A DNA stretch of 64,000 nucleotides from Stenopsyche tienmushanensis (taxonomy: Eukaryota; Arthropoda; Insecta; Trichoptera; Stenopsychidae): contig WACJ01000010.1 of the NCBI GenBank assembly GCA_008973525.1, forward strand, positions 806,001 to 870,000, in the 5' to 3' direction. Made by a program: the position numbers and the translations under genes. Below are positions 13,024-25,474 of this stretch, one piece after another. Numbering within the stretch: the first letter of the stretch is position 1; each line of letters begins with the position of its first letter. The notes beneath the pieces were generated by a model. The model was not told the origin of the DNA. It ran no database searches and saw only the letters and a program-made list of their open reading frames with translations.

Positions 13024-14195
13024 GGAGTTATCTATCACGTCTAAAATTCAATTTTTTAAAAGTACATATCTCTAAGAATGTCGTCTATAATTTTGGTGTA
13101 GACATTAGGATTATTTCAATGTTTTACAGCTAATTCGTAAAATGCGCTCGAAGCATTCACTGCGTCCAGATTGCGCTCCAACGGTTCTGAAACCGCTGCG
13201 GTCGCAGACTGGTCCATGTACCTGCTTTTGTTTGCAAGCCAGAGGTTCCTGTTGGGGATCTTTCTTATCTTTGTTCTAGTAAGGGAACAAATAAAATCAA
13301 AAAAATGTTAAAACAGATTTAAAAAAGACAAATAAGCAAGTGAATAGTAAGGGCACAAAACGAAATAGCTCTTAACGAAGTGCTTCGAAAATCGAACAGC
13401 TAACTAATACATTGATAAAAGAATTATCTGATTATTGTCTTAGCTATCCGTCGACATACTACAATATCATAAAACTTCAACTGATGAAGCCCCTCAGCAT
13501 TCATGATGATTGAAAGGCGCAGATTCTTGGTGCGAATGAATAAGGAAGTTCATCAATTCTTAAGACCCATTTATAAAGAGTTACCATCTGATTATTTACT
13601 GGAAAGATGCTTTGATTTGAATGCACAAAATAAAAATGAGAGTTTTAACGCGTGTGTATGGTCTCTGATACCAAAAGATGTTTTTTTCGACAAAAAAATA
13701 CTGAAAATCACGACACATACTGCAGATTGCATTTTTAATGAAGGATTTGAACCTATTTTAAGAATAATGGTCGTTATGGAGATCACAATCGGTTAAGTTG
13801 CTTTATACGCATTGCCAACCGCCTAGGATTTAAATCTTTTAAAGAAGCTAGAACAGTTCACAGAGAGTATAGATCAGTCAAAAAATACAAAGCTGAGATA
13901 GCTAAAAAATTGATTTATGAAGTTAGAATGGCTGATTAGAAGTATGTTTTCCTTTTCAACAATTTTCAAGTACTTAAAACTTTTAACGCGTTTTTCTCGA
14001 AACGACATTTTTGCATGTGGCGTTGAAAGAATTTTGAAAAACCAAGTTACCGATTGGTTTGAAATTTTATGAGCATATTTAACACACGTATGACTATTGT
14101 AGTTCGCAAAATCAGCTCAAAATATTAATTTTATCTTACGTTTAATATTAAAAAATAACCCAAAAAACATTTTTTTTAAAAAGCGAGGGATGGGT
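13024..14195 (+). mobile_element. MULE relic, second copy
   Basis: Plus-strand copy of the 128-1581 element. It begins near a degraded terminal repeat (GGAGTTATCTATCAC) and ends in the AT-rich subterminal part without the right terminal repeat. The 'AGCTAATTCG', 'CCAGATTGCG' and 'CCGCTGCGGTCGCA' blocks line up with the other two copies. Confidence 0.6.
13503..13796 (+). pseudogene. MULE transposase fragment, best-preserved copy
   Basis: 97 open codons. Residues near 28-55 carry SDYLLERCFDLNAQNKNESF then NACVWSLIPKDVF, and the following part (ILKITTHTADCIFNEGF) fits the 'DAV--FN-G' region that follows in animal MULE transposases. After the stop at 13796 the homology continues in another frame (KKLEQFTES, then KNTKLR). 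So this is a dead transposase with frameshifts, not a gene. The MVV-like start is arbitrary. Confidence 0.55.
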
Positions 14196-15286
14196 GTACA
14201 AGATTGAATGCAAGAGCATAATTTTGATATTAGCAAATTTATCCAAAATTAATTATATATGCGTAAGCTTAACCTTATCGAGCTTATATGAGCTGTTTCA
14301 GGGATTTCAGAACCGAAATTCTTAGCGAGTGTATTTAGGCACAATGATTATACGAGCAAAATAGCGCGTTGATTAAAATCCAAAAAGACGACTTACACAG
14401 GAAGAGCATCGAAAGATTTTTGATTTTCGACAAATCCAAAGCGTGCTTGTAAATTTTCGAAGGAATCGGGATTGAAATTTAAATTTTACAAGAATTGCGC
14501 GAAACTTCATTAAGTTACTTTTTCGACTCATGAAATATTCAGCATATCCCATTAGGTTTTCTCATTTGACGTAAAAAGTACACTTTTCATAGTCAAAAAT
14601 GAAAACTCCCCCGAAAGCACGTCTGTGTTTCATTTCCTCTAAGGGCGTATATTTCTTTATTTTTTTTATTTCGACACTAATTTGGTCCTTGAAAATTCCC
14701 TAGCTCAAGAAAACAATATGGCTTTATTTGAAGTTATTAGGTAATTTTACTCCGTTCCGTCGATTTCGAATACTGTTATTGAATTAGGGCTCATTGTTGG
14801 GGTCTTAATATTTTTTTTCCGTATTACAGGCTACGATTTTCAGCAGATTCGGCAGTTTCGAAACCTTTAAGACGATCACATATATAAATGGATCGAGGTT
14901 TCTTTTTTTTAAGAACTGATAAATTCCCATGCTTTTATATTGAATTTTTAACTCTAAATGTTGACGTTCATACATAATTGATGGATTTATTATTTTTGTA
15001 AATTTTAAATCGTATCAAGCAGTTTTAATATATGAATTTAAAGAACAACTTCTTTAACAAAAAAAATATATATTTAGTCTATGGATATTAAGGAAATCAC
15101 ATAGTAACAAAAAAATTAAAACATCAAAGTAATTTAAATACACGAGTTCTTAGTTTAATATTATATTACCATTATAGAAAGTAGAACGAGATATTTTGTA
15201 GAAAATTTCATTCTAATAGTAATTTGCTTTTAATACATCACTCTTGCTAAATTTGTAAAAAAATGGGTATAATAATGGCGCGTTCG

Positions 15287-15288
<2 letters not shown>
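14196..15288. other. Unassigned AT-rich sequence
   Basis: No signal recognised apart from A/T runs. Confidence 0.35.

Positions 15289-15322
<34 letters not shown>
15289..15322. repeat. (AT)n microsatellite
   Basis: An uninterrupted run of AT dinucleotides, about 17 units. Confidence 0.95.
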
Positions 15323-15326
<4 letters not shown>

Positions 15327-15616
15327 TTAATGATAGATATTTTTAGAATAGGTTGAAGGCAATATATTTCCAGCATTCATTCATAATAAGGTTTTTAAAT
15401 AGAAATTTTACCTTTGCTCGATATCAAAAACCCACTCAAAATATTATTCGAATTCGAAAAATGTATAAATAAAAATAGTATTTACAGGATAATCTATCTG
15501 TTAAATATATTTAACCCTTTGATGGACTCGAATGATCCAAAAGGAGTATGCCCATACATGTTGTGGGCAGCACTCGATAATGATTTATTTTCAATTTCGT
15601 GTCTCTATTTCAAATA

Positions 15617-16408
15617 TACTCAAACCTCTTTTTGTGCGATTTCGAAGTTATGCGGTTTTTAAAGCATTTTATTTTTATTTTTATAAACAGTATGTATCGA
15701 GGTATTTTGAACAAAATAATAATCAAATCTAAAATATAAATCAAAGTTTTTCCTGAAACTACTTTTTTCAACGCGGTTGACATCATATCTCAAATTCTAA
15801 TTAACTAATCTATTTCAAATTGGGTGTGAACCTTTTTCATATAATTTTCTATTGTTTCTACCAGATTTATGTCAAAATTTTATTTTTTTAGGCCAAAAAA
15901 TGACCAATGGATTTTTTTTAGATATTCGCTATTTTGTGATTTTTTTTTGAGTTAGGGACTCTAGTGACTTCTTTGCTAATTATGAATTATATTGTTGGAA
16001 AGAAAAAATCTACCCAGAACAATGATGATATTGACACTGGGTATACTATTTCTTACGAGGAAGTGAGCGATTTTAAGTCATATCAAAAATCGCAACGAAA
16101 ATTATCATACAGCGATGATAGTTAGTAATTAAAATAATAAGTATTTCTCTAGTGAATGTCTGACATCTTTTGAATTTTATCAATGATACAAGAAGTTCTT
16201 TAAATGTTAGCAAAAATGTTATTTTTGATTTAATGCCTTATTGTTTTCCTGTTATTTTTATGCGATTTTGGATATTTTTTTTATAGCTGTTTCAAAGTTA
16301 TGCAATTTTTATAATCTATAGAACGCATCTTCACTTTTTCTTCACATAGCTTTTTTTGTGCGATTTTCTGCGAAACGCATCTACCGCACAAAAAAAAGTT
16401 TGAGTGTA
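15617..16408 (+). mobile_element. 'GTGCG' TIR element, copy A
   Basis: Starts ACTCAAACCTCTTTTTGTGCG and ends with the inverse of ACACTCAAACTTTTTTTTGTGC, i.e. about 20-bp inverted ends. Length is about 790 bp, the same as copy C once its insertion is removed. Subterminal GTTATGCGGTTTTT on one side and GAACGCATCTTCACTTTTTC on the other are shared by copies B and C. No transposase: a non-autonomous DNA transposon. It contains the AACGCGGTTGACATCATATC module near 15770. Confidence 0.6.
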
Positions 16409-16639
16409 CAACATTATTTATTCAAATTATGATATCAAACATTGAATTTATCTGATCTGTTTTATTGTTTTATCTCATTTATATTAAATTTCCAACGAAA
16501 TTTTGTAAACAAAGAATAATTCAAAAAATAAGAAAAAATTGAAAAAAATCAACTCTCTAATTAAAGGGCTAATGTGTAATTTTGAGTACTAAGAAGCCCT
16601 TATTCTATCAATAATCTCTTTATGTTACAATTTCCATTG

Positions 16640-16870
16640 TAGACTGAGAGCTGGTAGCATAAATTGAGGGTCTTCCAATACATGTGGGTCATTTAATAGT
16701 TGTGTTCTGGCGTGTTTCTGGACTATTATTATGACAGTCTGGCGACGAATTATCTATTCTAACTTTTGAATAATTACTTAAATTTCTTGTTGGCTTCAGC
16801 AAGCTAGAACCAGTCTGGTACTATCTTAAGAAGTAGTAAATAGTCTGACAATACTTATGAATTATTGTTT
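16640..16870 (+). mobile_element. MITE-like repeat 'GAGAGCTGGTAGCATAAATT', copy 1
   Basis: GAGAGCTGGTAGCATAAATTG followed by TTAATAGTTGTGTTCTGGCG and TATGACAGTCTGGCGACGA, then GGCTTCAGCAAGCTAGAACC and CAGTCTGGTACTATC. Copies recur at 18.7, 38.9-39.2 and 63.4 kb. Confidence 0.55.
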
Positions 16871-18708
16871 ATATTACTAATTCAAATAAATTAGTAAAAT
16901 AAAATAAAGTTATTTATAAAACAGCTTTCAATATGATATTTTATAAAATTAGATTGGATACAGCTGGAGTTTAACTATAATAAATTAAATGATTCTTTCA
17001 TTAATGCTCAAAAAAATATGTTTTCATTAACACAATGAACCAAATTTGTGTAAATTTCTATGGATTTTAACTCAAATAAAAACCAAGGGAAAGTTTTTAT
17101 TTTGTCGATAATATTAAGTCATGTAAAATAAATATATAGAATCAGATGTCTTAAACTACATTTTACATCATCAATGTCCTCTTAATCGTATTTTGTTTCT
17201 CCGAACGAAGATTGAAAGCTTAGATATATAAATGAGCTTTTCTGACGTTCATCTGAAAAAAGATAAACCTGATTGACATATCCATCCCATTTTCCATCAA
17301 TTCATACACAGTATAAATCTTTGAACAACACTGTTCGAATAGCTCCAAACAACAGCGCGATAGGATGCATTGAATACTTTATGGCGGAGGTAGTAAAACC
17401 TCTTATGATTTCGATCTCAATTCAAAATTTGAATATCAGAAAATCCATTTTATACGAGAGGACAATAAATATTTTACTGGCCAGATTCGTCTCCATATAA
17501 ATTATTTTGAAGTGTCTCGTCCCGGTTGCTTCGAGTGGACGGGAAAGCTTCTGGGACTTTTTTTTTATTACTCTTCAAGATAATATCATTTTCAGCGTCG
17601 TCCCAGCTGAACATTTGTGTTTAACCATGTGCCGTAAATGGCCCAATAAATTACGCGTATTTCAAAGTTTCGTTCATTTCAGACCCCGTAATTTCTTGAG
17701 ACATTACGCTTATTATAATTTCGCCATGGCATCGCGGGGGTTGCGAAAGAATAAGCGAAAAAAACACCCCTAGCATTTATCGTCGATAGGGTACATCTTG
17801 ATAATTTTTCAGTACTTTGTACTCGCCAAGCGAACAATATGTCAGTTCGTCCGACGAGAATAATGTAAATTTGACATGTCATTTATTACAAAAACATTCG
17901 TGACTGATACACTAAAATTTTTTGACAATTTTTTTCACGACTACCTGAGGGAATTTTTCACGGAGATTTTAATCTAGGGAACCTTAGATTTATTACTTTT
18001 GAATATTATATGAGGCAAACGTGGAGCGACAGGAAATAACCGCATGAAATTTTAAATAAAACCAGCAAAAACACGCTTAAATATACATGTGATGCTTAAA
18101 GATACAATCGTACCAGTCGGAAAAATTCCGATAAAACATTTATTAATGAGAGGGAAAAGGCGGAATTCATAACCATTTTGAGCCTCTTGATTCGTTCTAC
18201 GGCTCTGAGCTCAAATAACATCAGTTAAAAAGTCGTCGTCATTTAATGGCTGTCGTTTAAACGCGTACAAGCTTTTGAGTGCTTCAACATTCACAACTAC
18301 AAATGCTAAAAAGGGACATAAAAATCCCACATGTAGCTGACATATCAGAAGGATGTTTTTGCCTTCGTACTTTTTTTTTAAAGCTTAACGTACTTTATTA
18401 TGTGATCTTCTTTATATAGGTCGTGCAGTATCAGATATGCACATTTGATCTAATTTTATTGTTAATTTCAAGTTGAATATGTAGATAACTTGGCGATATT
18501 ATCAATTTAGCCTATTTTTATCATTAATTTAGCATAAATCTGCAACCATGTCTTTAAATTCCTATTGAATCCAATGCAATAGTTTCAATCACGTCATTAT
18601 TCAAATATCGATTAGCTTGTCAAAAATTTGTCGGACGATCTGACATCATGTGTATTATCCAACTAATCAAACAATCTAAGGTCATTTCATATTAACATCT
18701 TAATAAAC
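16871..18708. other. Unassigned sequence
   Basis: No gene recognised. A GC-richer repeat-free block at 17500-17880 contains an 88-codon plus frame (17507-17773) and its antisense, neither with a domain. Confidence 0.35.
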
Positions 18709-18870
18709 CGAGAGCTGGCAGCATAAATTGAGGATCATCTAACATATGTAGATCATTTAATAGTTGTGTTCTGGGGTATATCTGGAATATCAATATGACA
18801 GTCTGGCGACTGAGTACCGTTGGCTTTGGGAAAGGAGATGGTTGAAATTTAATAAAAATTAAATGTAATT
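18709..18870 (+). mobile_element. MITE-like repeat 'GAGAGCTGGCAGCATAAATT', copy 2
   Basis: CCGAGAGCTGGCAGCATAAA, CATCTAACATATGTAGATCA, GACAGTCTGGCGACTGAG and GGCTTTGGGAAAGGAGATGG; the last part matches the reverse complement of the copy at 39.1 kb. Confidence 0.55.
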
Positions 18871-18939
18871 ATATATAGCAATAATAGCGGTATATAACAA
18901 TAATTCAAGATTATACAAATTTTACAATAGTTGTTGGAT

Positions 18940-19090
18940 TATCATTATGAAATTATTTGATTGCATGAAAGATGTTATAATTTTTATAAAATTCTCTCAA
19001 TATCTGAACTTTCTCTGGGATTGCTTCGGTAAAGGTGATTCTAAAATATTGCACTTTGAAGCTAGGAATATCCCCTTGATCCATCGGATT
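18940..19090 (-). repeat. Fragment of a dispersed element related to 22.5 and 32.6 kb
   Basis: TGCATGAAAGATGTTATAAT and GCACTTTGAAGCTAGGAATA recall TGTATGAAAGATGTTGTAAT and GCACTTTGAAGCTAAAAATA at 22.55-22.67 kb. Confidence 0.4.
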
Positions 19091-19164
19091 TATGGAAAGC
19101 TTGTGGAGCTAAGCGTTAAATAAACCACTTTCATGTATGGATGTAATTCCATCATGTGTAGAGA

Positions 19165-19512
19165 ATGACCTGGAACATTATCTTTATAATCAAATTTCAC
19201 CACGATTGTAACATCTTATTTAAATATACGCTAGGAGGCTTTGATAAAAATGGAAAACTATGTTTTTTTAACGATATTTCTTTAGAGAAATATGTTTTAT
19301 TTCATGACTGTAAATTCGCGGTAATTCGGCCTCAGTCTAATCCGGCGCCCCCTATAGTCCGACATCCCAATACAAGTATAGTACAGTTTTTGGACCGCCT
19401 AAATTGTAATGAATCTTTTTGTTTATTGGCAAGCGAATACGACATAGAACGCTACACAATTTATGATAAAAAAGAACCTCGAGAGCATATAAAAGTTCGT
19501 CTCAACCATTGA
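19165..19512 (+). pseudogene. pogo/Tigger transposase N-terminal HTH relic
   Basis: Only the C-terminal half of this 115-codon frame matters: IVQFLDRLNCNESFCLLASE then YDIERYTIYDKKEPREHI fits the helix-turn-helix at the start of pogo/Tigger (CENP-B-like) transposases, where 'A--Y-VG-STVYDIKK--EKI' is usual. After the stop at 19512 the family continues in another frame: KMQTFKKAKYLEIKEALYV and NFWAIIEHESEVVLK match the second CENP-B DNA-binding helix set. No DDE domain follows, so this is a truncated, frameshifted relic. The N-terminal 50 codons are non-homologous flank. Confidence 0.6.
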
Positions 19513-19915
19513 TTGTGGGTCAGACAAGATGCAAACTTTCAAGAAAGCTAAATATCTAGAAATAAAGGAAGCATTATATGTGTGCTTTCCTCATGATTCA
19601 GGAAAGAAACAGGCGTATGCCAATTTCTGGGCCATTATTGAGCATGAAAGCGAAGTTGTTTTAAAAGACAAGGAGATTACAAAAAAAACTTTTTAGCTAG
19701 CAAAGGATAGTTAAAACTTTCAAAACTTTCCATTATGTTTATGACGTTAATTCTATAATTTGAAACCTTGTGTTTTCTTGTGTTCAGATTACGAGTAAAG
19801 TTCCAAAAAGTTCCGGACTACATGGGGTCGGGCGCAGTACTGTATAATCCGACAAATTGGATAATCCGGCAACATCTTGCAAAACGTTTGTCAGATTACC
19901 GTGGGTCTATTGTAA
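19300..19915 (+). mobile_element. pogo/Tigger-like element relic
   Basis: Encloses the HTH and CENP-B-like coding remnants. Left flank ACTGTAAATTCGCGGTAATT with CTAATCCGGC, and right flank ACTGTATAATCCGACAAATT then GGATAATCCGGC, have the 'TATAATCCGRC' words common at Tigger-type ends. The terminal repeats are too decayed to place exactly. Confidence 0.5.
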
Positions 19916-20373
19916 TATGTTATTTCTGATCTTTATAGGTTGAGATGTATTAAGTACTGTGAATCTAAATTTCATTGAAAATCATTATACAAAAAGTTGA
20001 TTTTAATATTGATCGAAAAAATATGTTCTCTTATAGACTATTTTGAACATATTAAAGTAGATTAATGGGAGAAGTGTAGTTACATCAGTACATTAAGTAT
20101 TTCATCAATTCAAATGTCTTTGGGCAGTACGATTAGCAGAAAAATGGAAGCACCCTTACTATATTTAGAAGGGTTCTAATGAATCACCATTTAAAATTTT
20201 AATTGAAACGAGCGTAAAATTAATTAAAAATAAGATACTCTACAAAATGAAATATTTGTAGATAATATCGTGTTTTTTATCATATCTTTTTTAGGCTATC
20301 CCGAAAAAAATCCATTTTTTTTAAATTAAAAATATTTTTTTTACACAAATCAATATAAAATATAATTGCTTTT

Positions 20374-20612
20374 TTAGCGTGGGCGACTTAATATCCCCAT
20401 GCAATGGCGCTGTTAATCTGAGCAGATTTAATTATTCAGATTGGCAACAACATCTTTCGTCTCTTTTTAGGTGCAATTTTGCAGCGGTTGGCCTTGGCTG
20501 CGGGAGGACGTCCTTTCCGCAGCCAGATCCCTCTCGCTCGTGCCGAATAAATAGTTACATAGAGAAGAGAGTCTTTTCGTTCGACGCCCGTAGCGCCCCC
20601 ACTCCCGATTTT
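20374..20612 (+). mobile_element. LTR-like repeat copy 4
   Basis: Starts TTAGCGTGGGCGACTTAA, matching the expected first bases (TGTAGCGTGGGCGA) of the family. It contains the GCGGGAGGACGTCC block and GAATAAATAG, and belongs to the same short subtype as the copy at 11229. A plus-strand ORF over it is not a gene. Confidence 0.55.
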
Positions 20613-20619
20613 AGGACAT

Positions 20620-21840
20620 CCTATAATTTCTATAATATATCTTAATTTCAGTGTCTAAACTAAAATTGAAATATGCTTGTCGTTACGACTAGTCCATAAA
20701 ATTTAAGAAAGATCAGCATACAATTTCGAACATGATCTTCATTGGTTTCAGGCTTTGCCATGTTTACTCTTATTAATAAAATAGATTTATGACACAAAAA
20801 ACAAAGCTGAAAAATCATACAACAAGAAAAAAAAAATACAGAGATGTTGTTGAGAGAAATAATGAATTTCTCTCGGAAGGACCCAATATACATAGTTGCA
20901 TCTCTTTATTTTTGTAATTCATTTTTTAGACCCATGAAAGTATATGCATGCAAAATAACATCCCTTGTTAGAAAGTTTAATGGTATACGCATAAACCCAT
21001 ACACGCATATAATTATTATTTAAAATGGCCGGATTTTTCCGGTAAAAACTTGATCGGCATTTAGGCCACATTCATGTAACCCATTGAAATTCAAAAGGGA
21101 TCCTTTGAGATTCGCAAAGAGCAATATTATTCTAGAAAATTATTTCTCGAAGCGTAGTTCTTCCACCTAAACTAAAAGCGAAAACGGCATGTTTATAGGA
21201 CGTGTTTTGAAAGCATTTTCGTAGGGGTGTATACAGGTGCTATTATTTCCCCGTGCTTAAATACAATTTCCATTTTCATAGATATTACCTTTTAACGTGG
21301 ACGCTGTACCCTACCGGGTGGTCAAAAATCGATACAACCCCCCCCGGGAAACAACGTGCGCCCTTTCGGCAGATTCGAGCCGACAACCGGAGTACTTTTT
21401 AAACATCAAAACAAAGTCTAAAGGGAAAAAATGCTCCCCTTTGTTTTATGATGTTTTCAGATGAAATTTACAGAAAACCCTTTTGACATGAAAATAAGAT
21501 TAATGCTACCGAACGCTGAAATTGATGAAATATTTTTTTAAAATCATGTCTTATAATTATTAAAATATGTGATATTAATTTATTTAAAACAGGATTTTTT
21601 ACTTTATTACTGTGGCAAGCTTTGCCATTTTATGAATTATTTTGTATATATTTGATGATTTTCATTTTATTTGGGTCGCATTAATAAGTTCTAGTCTAGA
21701 GTCTAGAGATTTAATATACATTTTTTACGTTATGATTAAAAAAGTAATATTTTGGTAAAGTGTAAGGACACGATTTCAATTATTTATGACATCGAAAATA
21801 AAAAAATAAAAAAGATTCTTAATTAGTAAAGATACCGCTA
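20620..21840. other. Unassigned sequence
   Basis: Nothing coding recognised. 21290-21400 is a small GC-rich patch with a run of C, a weak A-box-like TACCCTACCGGG and a B-box-like AGATTCGAGCC, too imperfect for a tRNA gene. Confidence 0.35.
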
Positions 21841-21869
21841 TAGTCCTTCAGTGAGATTAGAGAGAGAAA

Positions 21870-22680
21870 AAAATATTTTCACAAAATGGCGATTGTTTAA
21901 AAAAAAGTCATTTTTTTGCATTCTTTTTTCACAGTTTTAATTTTTTTAAATAGTTAAAAATAAAACTTTGACATAAATCTGGTAGGAACAATAGAAAGTC
22001 ATATAAAAAAGATTTGTAATAAATTTGAAGTAAATCAATTGATTCAAACATGAGATATCATGTCAACTGTGTCGAAAAAAGTAGTTTCGAATTAAACGCG
22101 TTTAAAGATTTCATTATGGTACGACTGGCTTAGTTGCTGCTTCTCTAAAATAGCTATAACTCCGTAAATAATTGGAATTTTATTTTAGAGAATATTCTTT
22201 TAAAAGTCTAAACTTTAAAAATAGGCAAAAAATGTGATTTTTTCAAAATTCTAGACTATAATTTCACACTAAACGAGTTTCAAAATTAATAGGGTAGTAA
22301 CTTTTCGATCGTTAATTTAGTTAAAAACTGTACCCATACATCAACCAATAACTGTTTGGATGGTTTTTCATTTAGTTTATTTTCTGTAATTCATTCTTAT
22401 TCAATCTCAAACACGTCTTGGTTTGTGAGTTTCTAAATATAATTTTCCAAAAGTTAAATTACATCCTACAGCATCAACACAGAGTTTGTTCCATATACTG
22501 TTTATACGTGATATTATTCCTTTGGAGCCTCCTTCTGGTGTTTTTTCATTGTATGAAAGATGTTGTAATATTCCAAAATTCTCCTTATGTCTGATCTTTC
22601 ACTGTTTCCGCAATTGGTTAGACATATCATTCTTAACTAACGCACTTTGAAGCTAAAAATATTCATTTTTAGAATTTTTT
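21870..22680 (-). mobile_element. Dispersed 'R1' repeat, copy with empty TTAA site
   Basis: Reverse-complement match to 32560-33500, including ATTGTATGAAAGATGTTGTA, TTTCTGTAATTCATTCTTAT, the module GTAGTTTCGAATTAAACGCG and GACATAAATCTGGTAGGAAC. The translated block around 22490-22600 (YERCCNIPKF) matches YERRCNISKL of the other copy, so the element once encoded a protein, but no named transposase is recognisable. It has no MITE where the 32.9-kb copy does. Confidence 0.5.
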
Positions 22681-22799
22681 ACAAAATCCTAGACTAGAAT
22701 ATTAATATTTTGCCAATGCTATATAAGACATGAATCGTTTGAGATATAAATATTTAAGTTCTATGGATAATCATTGTTTTAAAATATATACAGCTTAAG

Positions 22800-23375
22800 A
22801 AAACGCCTAAAAGTGATCGATTTTTTACATTTTTTTATGGAAGAAGTATTAAATATAGAATGTTGATATTTAGTATGTTAATTAAACGATCTTTTTTGAA
22901 CATAAAAATATTTTAAAAGTTTGACAAATTATGTTAGTGGGAGTGGAATGAGCCACGTATGTCGGTGGGTGAGTGATAACATTCTTCACCACGGAAGTCC
23001 TAAATCCTGAACAAGTGATTTGCAGTAAAAAATTCAAACATATTGCCACTGTGTATAATATTATGTATATTTTAGACTACAGTTAAGAAGAAATATTGAA
23101 AAATAAAAAAATAGTGAGCGATTGAAAAAAAGTTTGTGTTTTCATCAACATTTTTTGTAATTTTTTGTTCATTAAATAAATGTTTTTAAATATTTTTGGA
23201 TAATTGTAGTCTATGCGATGAAAACATTTATTATACATGTGTCTGCCAAATTTCATAAAGAATTCTTATCTAGGGCGTGTGGGAGTACTTCCATGAGCTT
23301 GAAAAAAGTAGTTTAGAGAAAAACGCGTTTAAAGCTTTTCCTCAATTTTTTTAAATCAACAAGTTAAAAACGTCC
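22800..23375 (+). repeat. 'R2' dispersed repeat, copy 1
   Basis: Direct repeat of 53940-54480: TATTAAATATAGAATGTTGA, GCCACGTATGTCGGTG, CTTCACCACGGAAGTCC, AAAAAATAGTGAGCGATTG and TTATTATACATGTGTCTGCC all recur in order with substitutions. It ends at the GAGAAAAACGCGTTTAAAG box. No coding remnant recognised. Confidence 0.6.
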
Positions 23376-24496
23376 CTTATTTTTTATAAATCACCAAAAC
23401 TAAAAATAATGATTGAGATGTTCATAATACAAAAATAACATTATAATCCATTAATTCATGCGAAACAAAATACGCCATTAAATAATACAATTTTGAGTAT
23501 TATTTGAATTTCCAATCTAGTGGGATATATTTTTCTTGTTTATTACTCGGTGGAAATCTGGAAATAAATTTTCTCGCAGTGGGGTGTTTCCAGGTACCTC
23601 CTGTTCCCTATAATATCTATAGAGGGACGCTTTTTTGTTCAATACCGGTATCATCGTTCCAGGCTTATCAAATAACATTATTTTCCATCTTTTGAAAGTA
23701 CCGCAGATATAGAAGCCTATAAAATATTAGCCGCATTATTTAAATAAATATATGATATGCCGACGGAGAAAAATATGCGGCATTTTTATTTGAGGGCTTT
23801 TATTGAAGTCCTATAATAATGTGATGAAAAGTTTATTCACTTTTGATCAGTAATCGATCGTTCTATCTTTGTAAATATAGATTTAATATAAAATAACGTG
23901 TAAATACTGTTAATTAATCAATTTGTTTATTATTTCATCATCATGTAGATCACTTGTAGCTATCTAACAGATATAGTTTTTGAAAAATCAATCAATAGTA
24001 ATATTCTGTAATATATAGTTGTTAGATTTAGTTAATATTTTGGCAATTTCATATGTTTCATTGAGTTTCGATGCAATGATTTAATTATTAAACGCTTATG
24101 TGTAGGATAAAATGAACTAATTTATCTCACGGTTTTCATAAATTTTGAGAAAGTTCGATAGAAGAGCGCGTTGTGAAATGCTCATTTTATACGAAAGAGT
24201 AAAGGAAAAGTTCTTTAATTACTTACTTACAGAGTAACGATTTTAATAATATCCGCACAAACAGAATTGTGCTTTAATTAATTCCGAACTGGATAAGAAC
24301 AAACGCAACTTACTTGAATTTAAAAATATACAATATGTAAAACGAGCATTACCTTCCCAAACATCGCACATGTAATTTGAGGCTTAAGCGATACGGTTAG
24401 CGTTTCATAGGCTTTTCGGGTAAATATTATTTTAATTTCAGTGCCGAAAATTCATAAAATATATAAATATACATAGAAGATTATGAAACTGGTTAC
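23376..24496. other. Unassigned sequence downstream of the 24.5-kb exon
   Basis: Probably intron of the EGF gene. A GC-richer patch at 23570-23700 was checked on the minus strand for a phase-1 exon without success. Confidence 0.35.
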
Positions 24497-24590
24497 CTCT
24501 ATCGCAGTTTGGCCCCATTTTCCCTAATGGACAGCCACTTCTTGGAGCACTTTCCGTATGTCCCGGGCCGCTCGTAGAAAAAGGTGGAAC
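24497..24590 (-). CDS. Short exon with terminal EGF/laminin-EGF-like loop
   Basis: Seen: on the minus strand a CGCTTTGCAG acceptor (24592-24591) and an AGAG|GTAACC donor (24496-24495) delimit 94 nt, separated from the upstream exon by a compact 73-bp intron. The exon enters in phase 0 (matching the 24664 donor) and leaves in phase 1. It encodes VPPFSTSGPGHTESAPRSG then CPLGKMGPNCDR, i.e. C-x2-G-x2-G-x2-C, the loop between the fifth and sixth cysteines of an EGF or laminin-EGF module. The next exon should start in phase 1 below 24490 but was not recognised. Inferred: continuation of the same extracellular gene. The match of both phases and both splice sites is the main support. Confidence 0.68.
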
Positions 24591-24663
24591 CTGCAAAGCG
24601 TTCATAAAGAGCTTATTTTTCATCTCGATGTCGTTTATTACTTTAAATGAACTTGAGGAATAC

Positions 24664-25340
24664 CTTCTGTTCTAGGCTCGGTCCAAGAGTCGTGGTAATC
24701 AACGTTCTTTCGTCGTCTTCGAGTGGCTTTCTATTTTCGGCTCCGTCCAACGCCGCATTGGCAATCATGTCGATGTCTTTCGACGTAAGACCTTCCGCTC
24801 GAAGCCTGTCTAATCCCTCAATTTCTTTGTATAACTTATAGCGGTCTTTATCTAGATCGTCTTTCGCTGACTCGACTGTGGACTTTATTAAGACATCTTC
24901 AATATTGGATTGCCTCAATGTCTTCGCAGATTTCCTATCTTTGGCCCTTGTATATAGCGGAGTACCCTGTGCGCCGTGTTTGATGCTGCTCTGCGAATTT
25001 GTCTCGTGGTAGTATGGGATCGTATTGCTGTCGAAGTATTTGTTCGATCTCTCTGAATTGCTTAAAATTTCATCCTGGACGTATTCTTCTTTGTGTTTAA
25101 AGTTGTCTTCGTTAAAATTGACGGATTGTGTTTGAAAATATCTAAAGCTCGGCATTGTGGTTATGGTTTCGGTTGATGTGACCGTTGTGTCTTTATTGCT
25201 TGAGGTCGTGTTTTCTGTTTCTTTTATGGAAACCAGTGCTATGTCCAGTTCTGCTGAAAAAGAAGCATCTTTTTGGTACAGCACATCTTCTTCGGAATCG
25301 ATGTAATTGTCAGACAAAAGCTTTGATGTACTATTTAGTT
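24664..25340 (-). CDS. Exon encoding acidic Ser/Thr-rich extracellular linker
   Basis: Seen: on the minus strand a pyrimidine-rich TTTTTTTCCCTTGTTACAG acceptor (AG at 25342-25341) precedes a 677-nt exon ending at an AAG|GTATTC donor (24663-24662). It is open throughout: 2 nt completing a codon, then 225 codons, so phase 1 in and phase 0 out. It begins LNSTSKLLSDNYIDSEEDV and contains NST and NTTSSN (potential N-glycosylation), Thr/Ser tracts, and a charged helical-looking C-terminal half with LDKDRYKLYKEIEGLDRLRA. No cysteines, no membrane segment. Phase 1 accepts the EGF exon at 47148-47032, joining through a split Glu codon (G|AA). This is the longest repeat-free ORF in the window, and its balanced codon use contrasts with the AT-rich flanks. 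Inferred: a flexible linker between EGF modules of a secreted protein. No family recognised; an intervening exon between 25 and 47 kb is possible. Confidence 0.72.
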
Positions 25341-25474
25341 CTGTAACAAGGGAAAAAAACAACGAATTAATACTTAATCAAAAAGATTTTATCAAACTTA
25401 TAAAATCACACTATTAACATAAATAAACTCTTTTTATAATAAAACTTCAATATATAATCAAGAAATTCTTAGCC

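Noticed and set aside
21300..21400. A-box/B-box-like words suggesting a tRNA gene
   Set aside because: Several mismatches, wrong spacing and no cloverleaf stems.
24647..24841. 64-codon plus-strand ORF
   Set aside because: Antisense of the 225-codon minus-strand exon.
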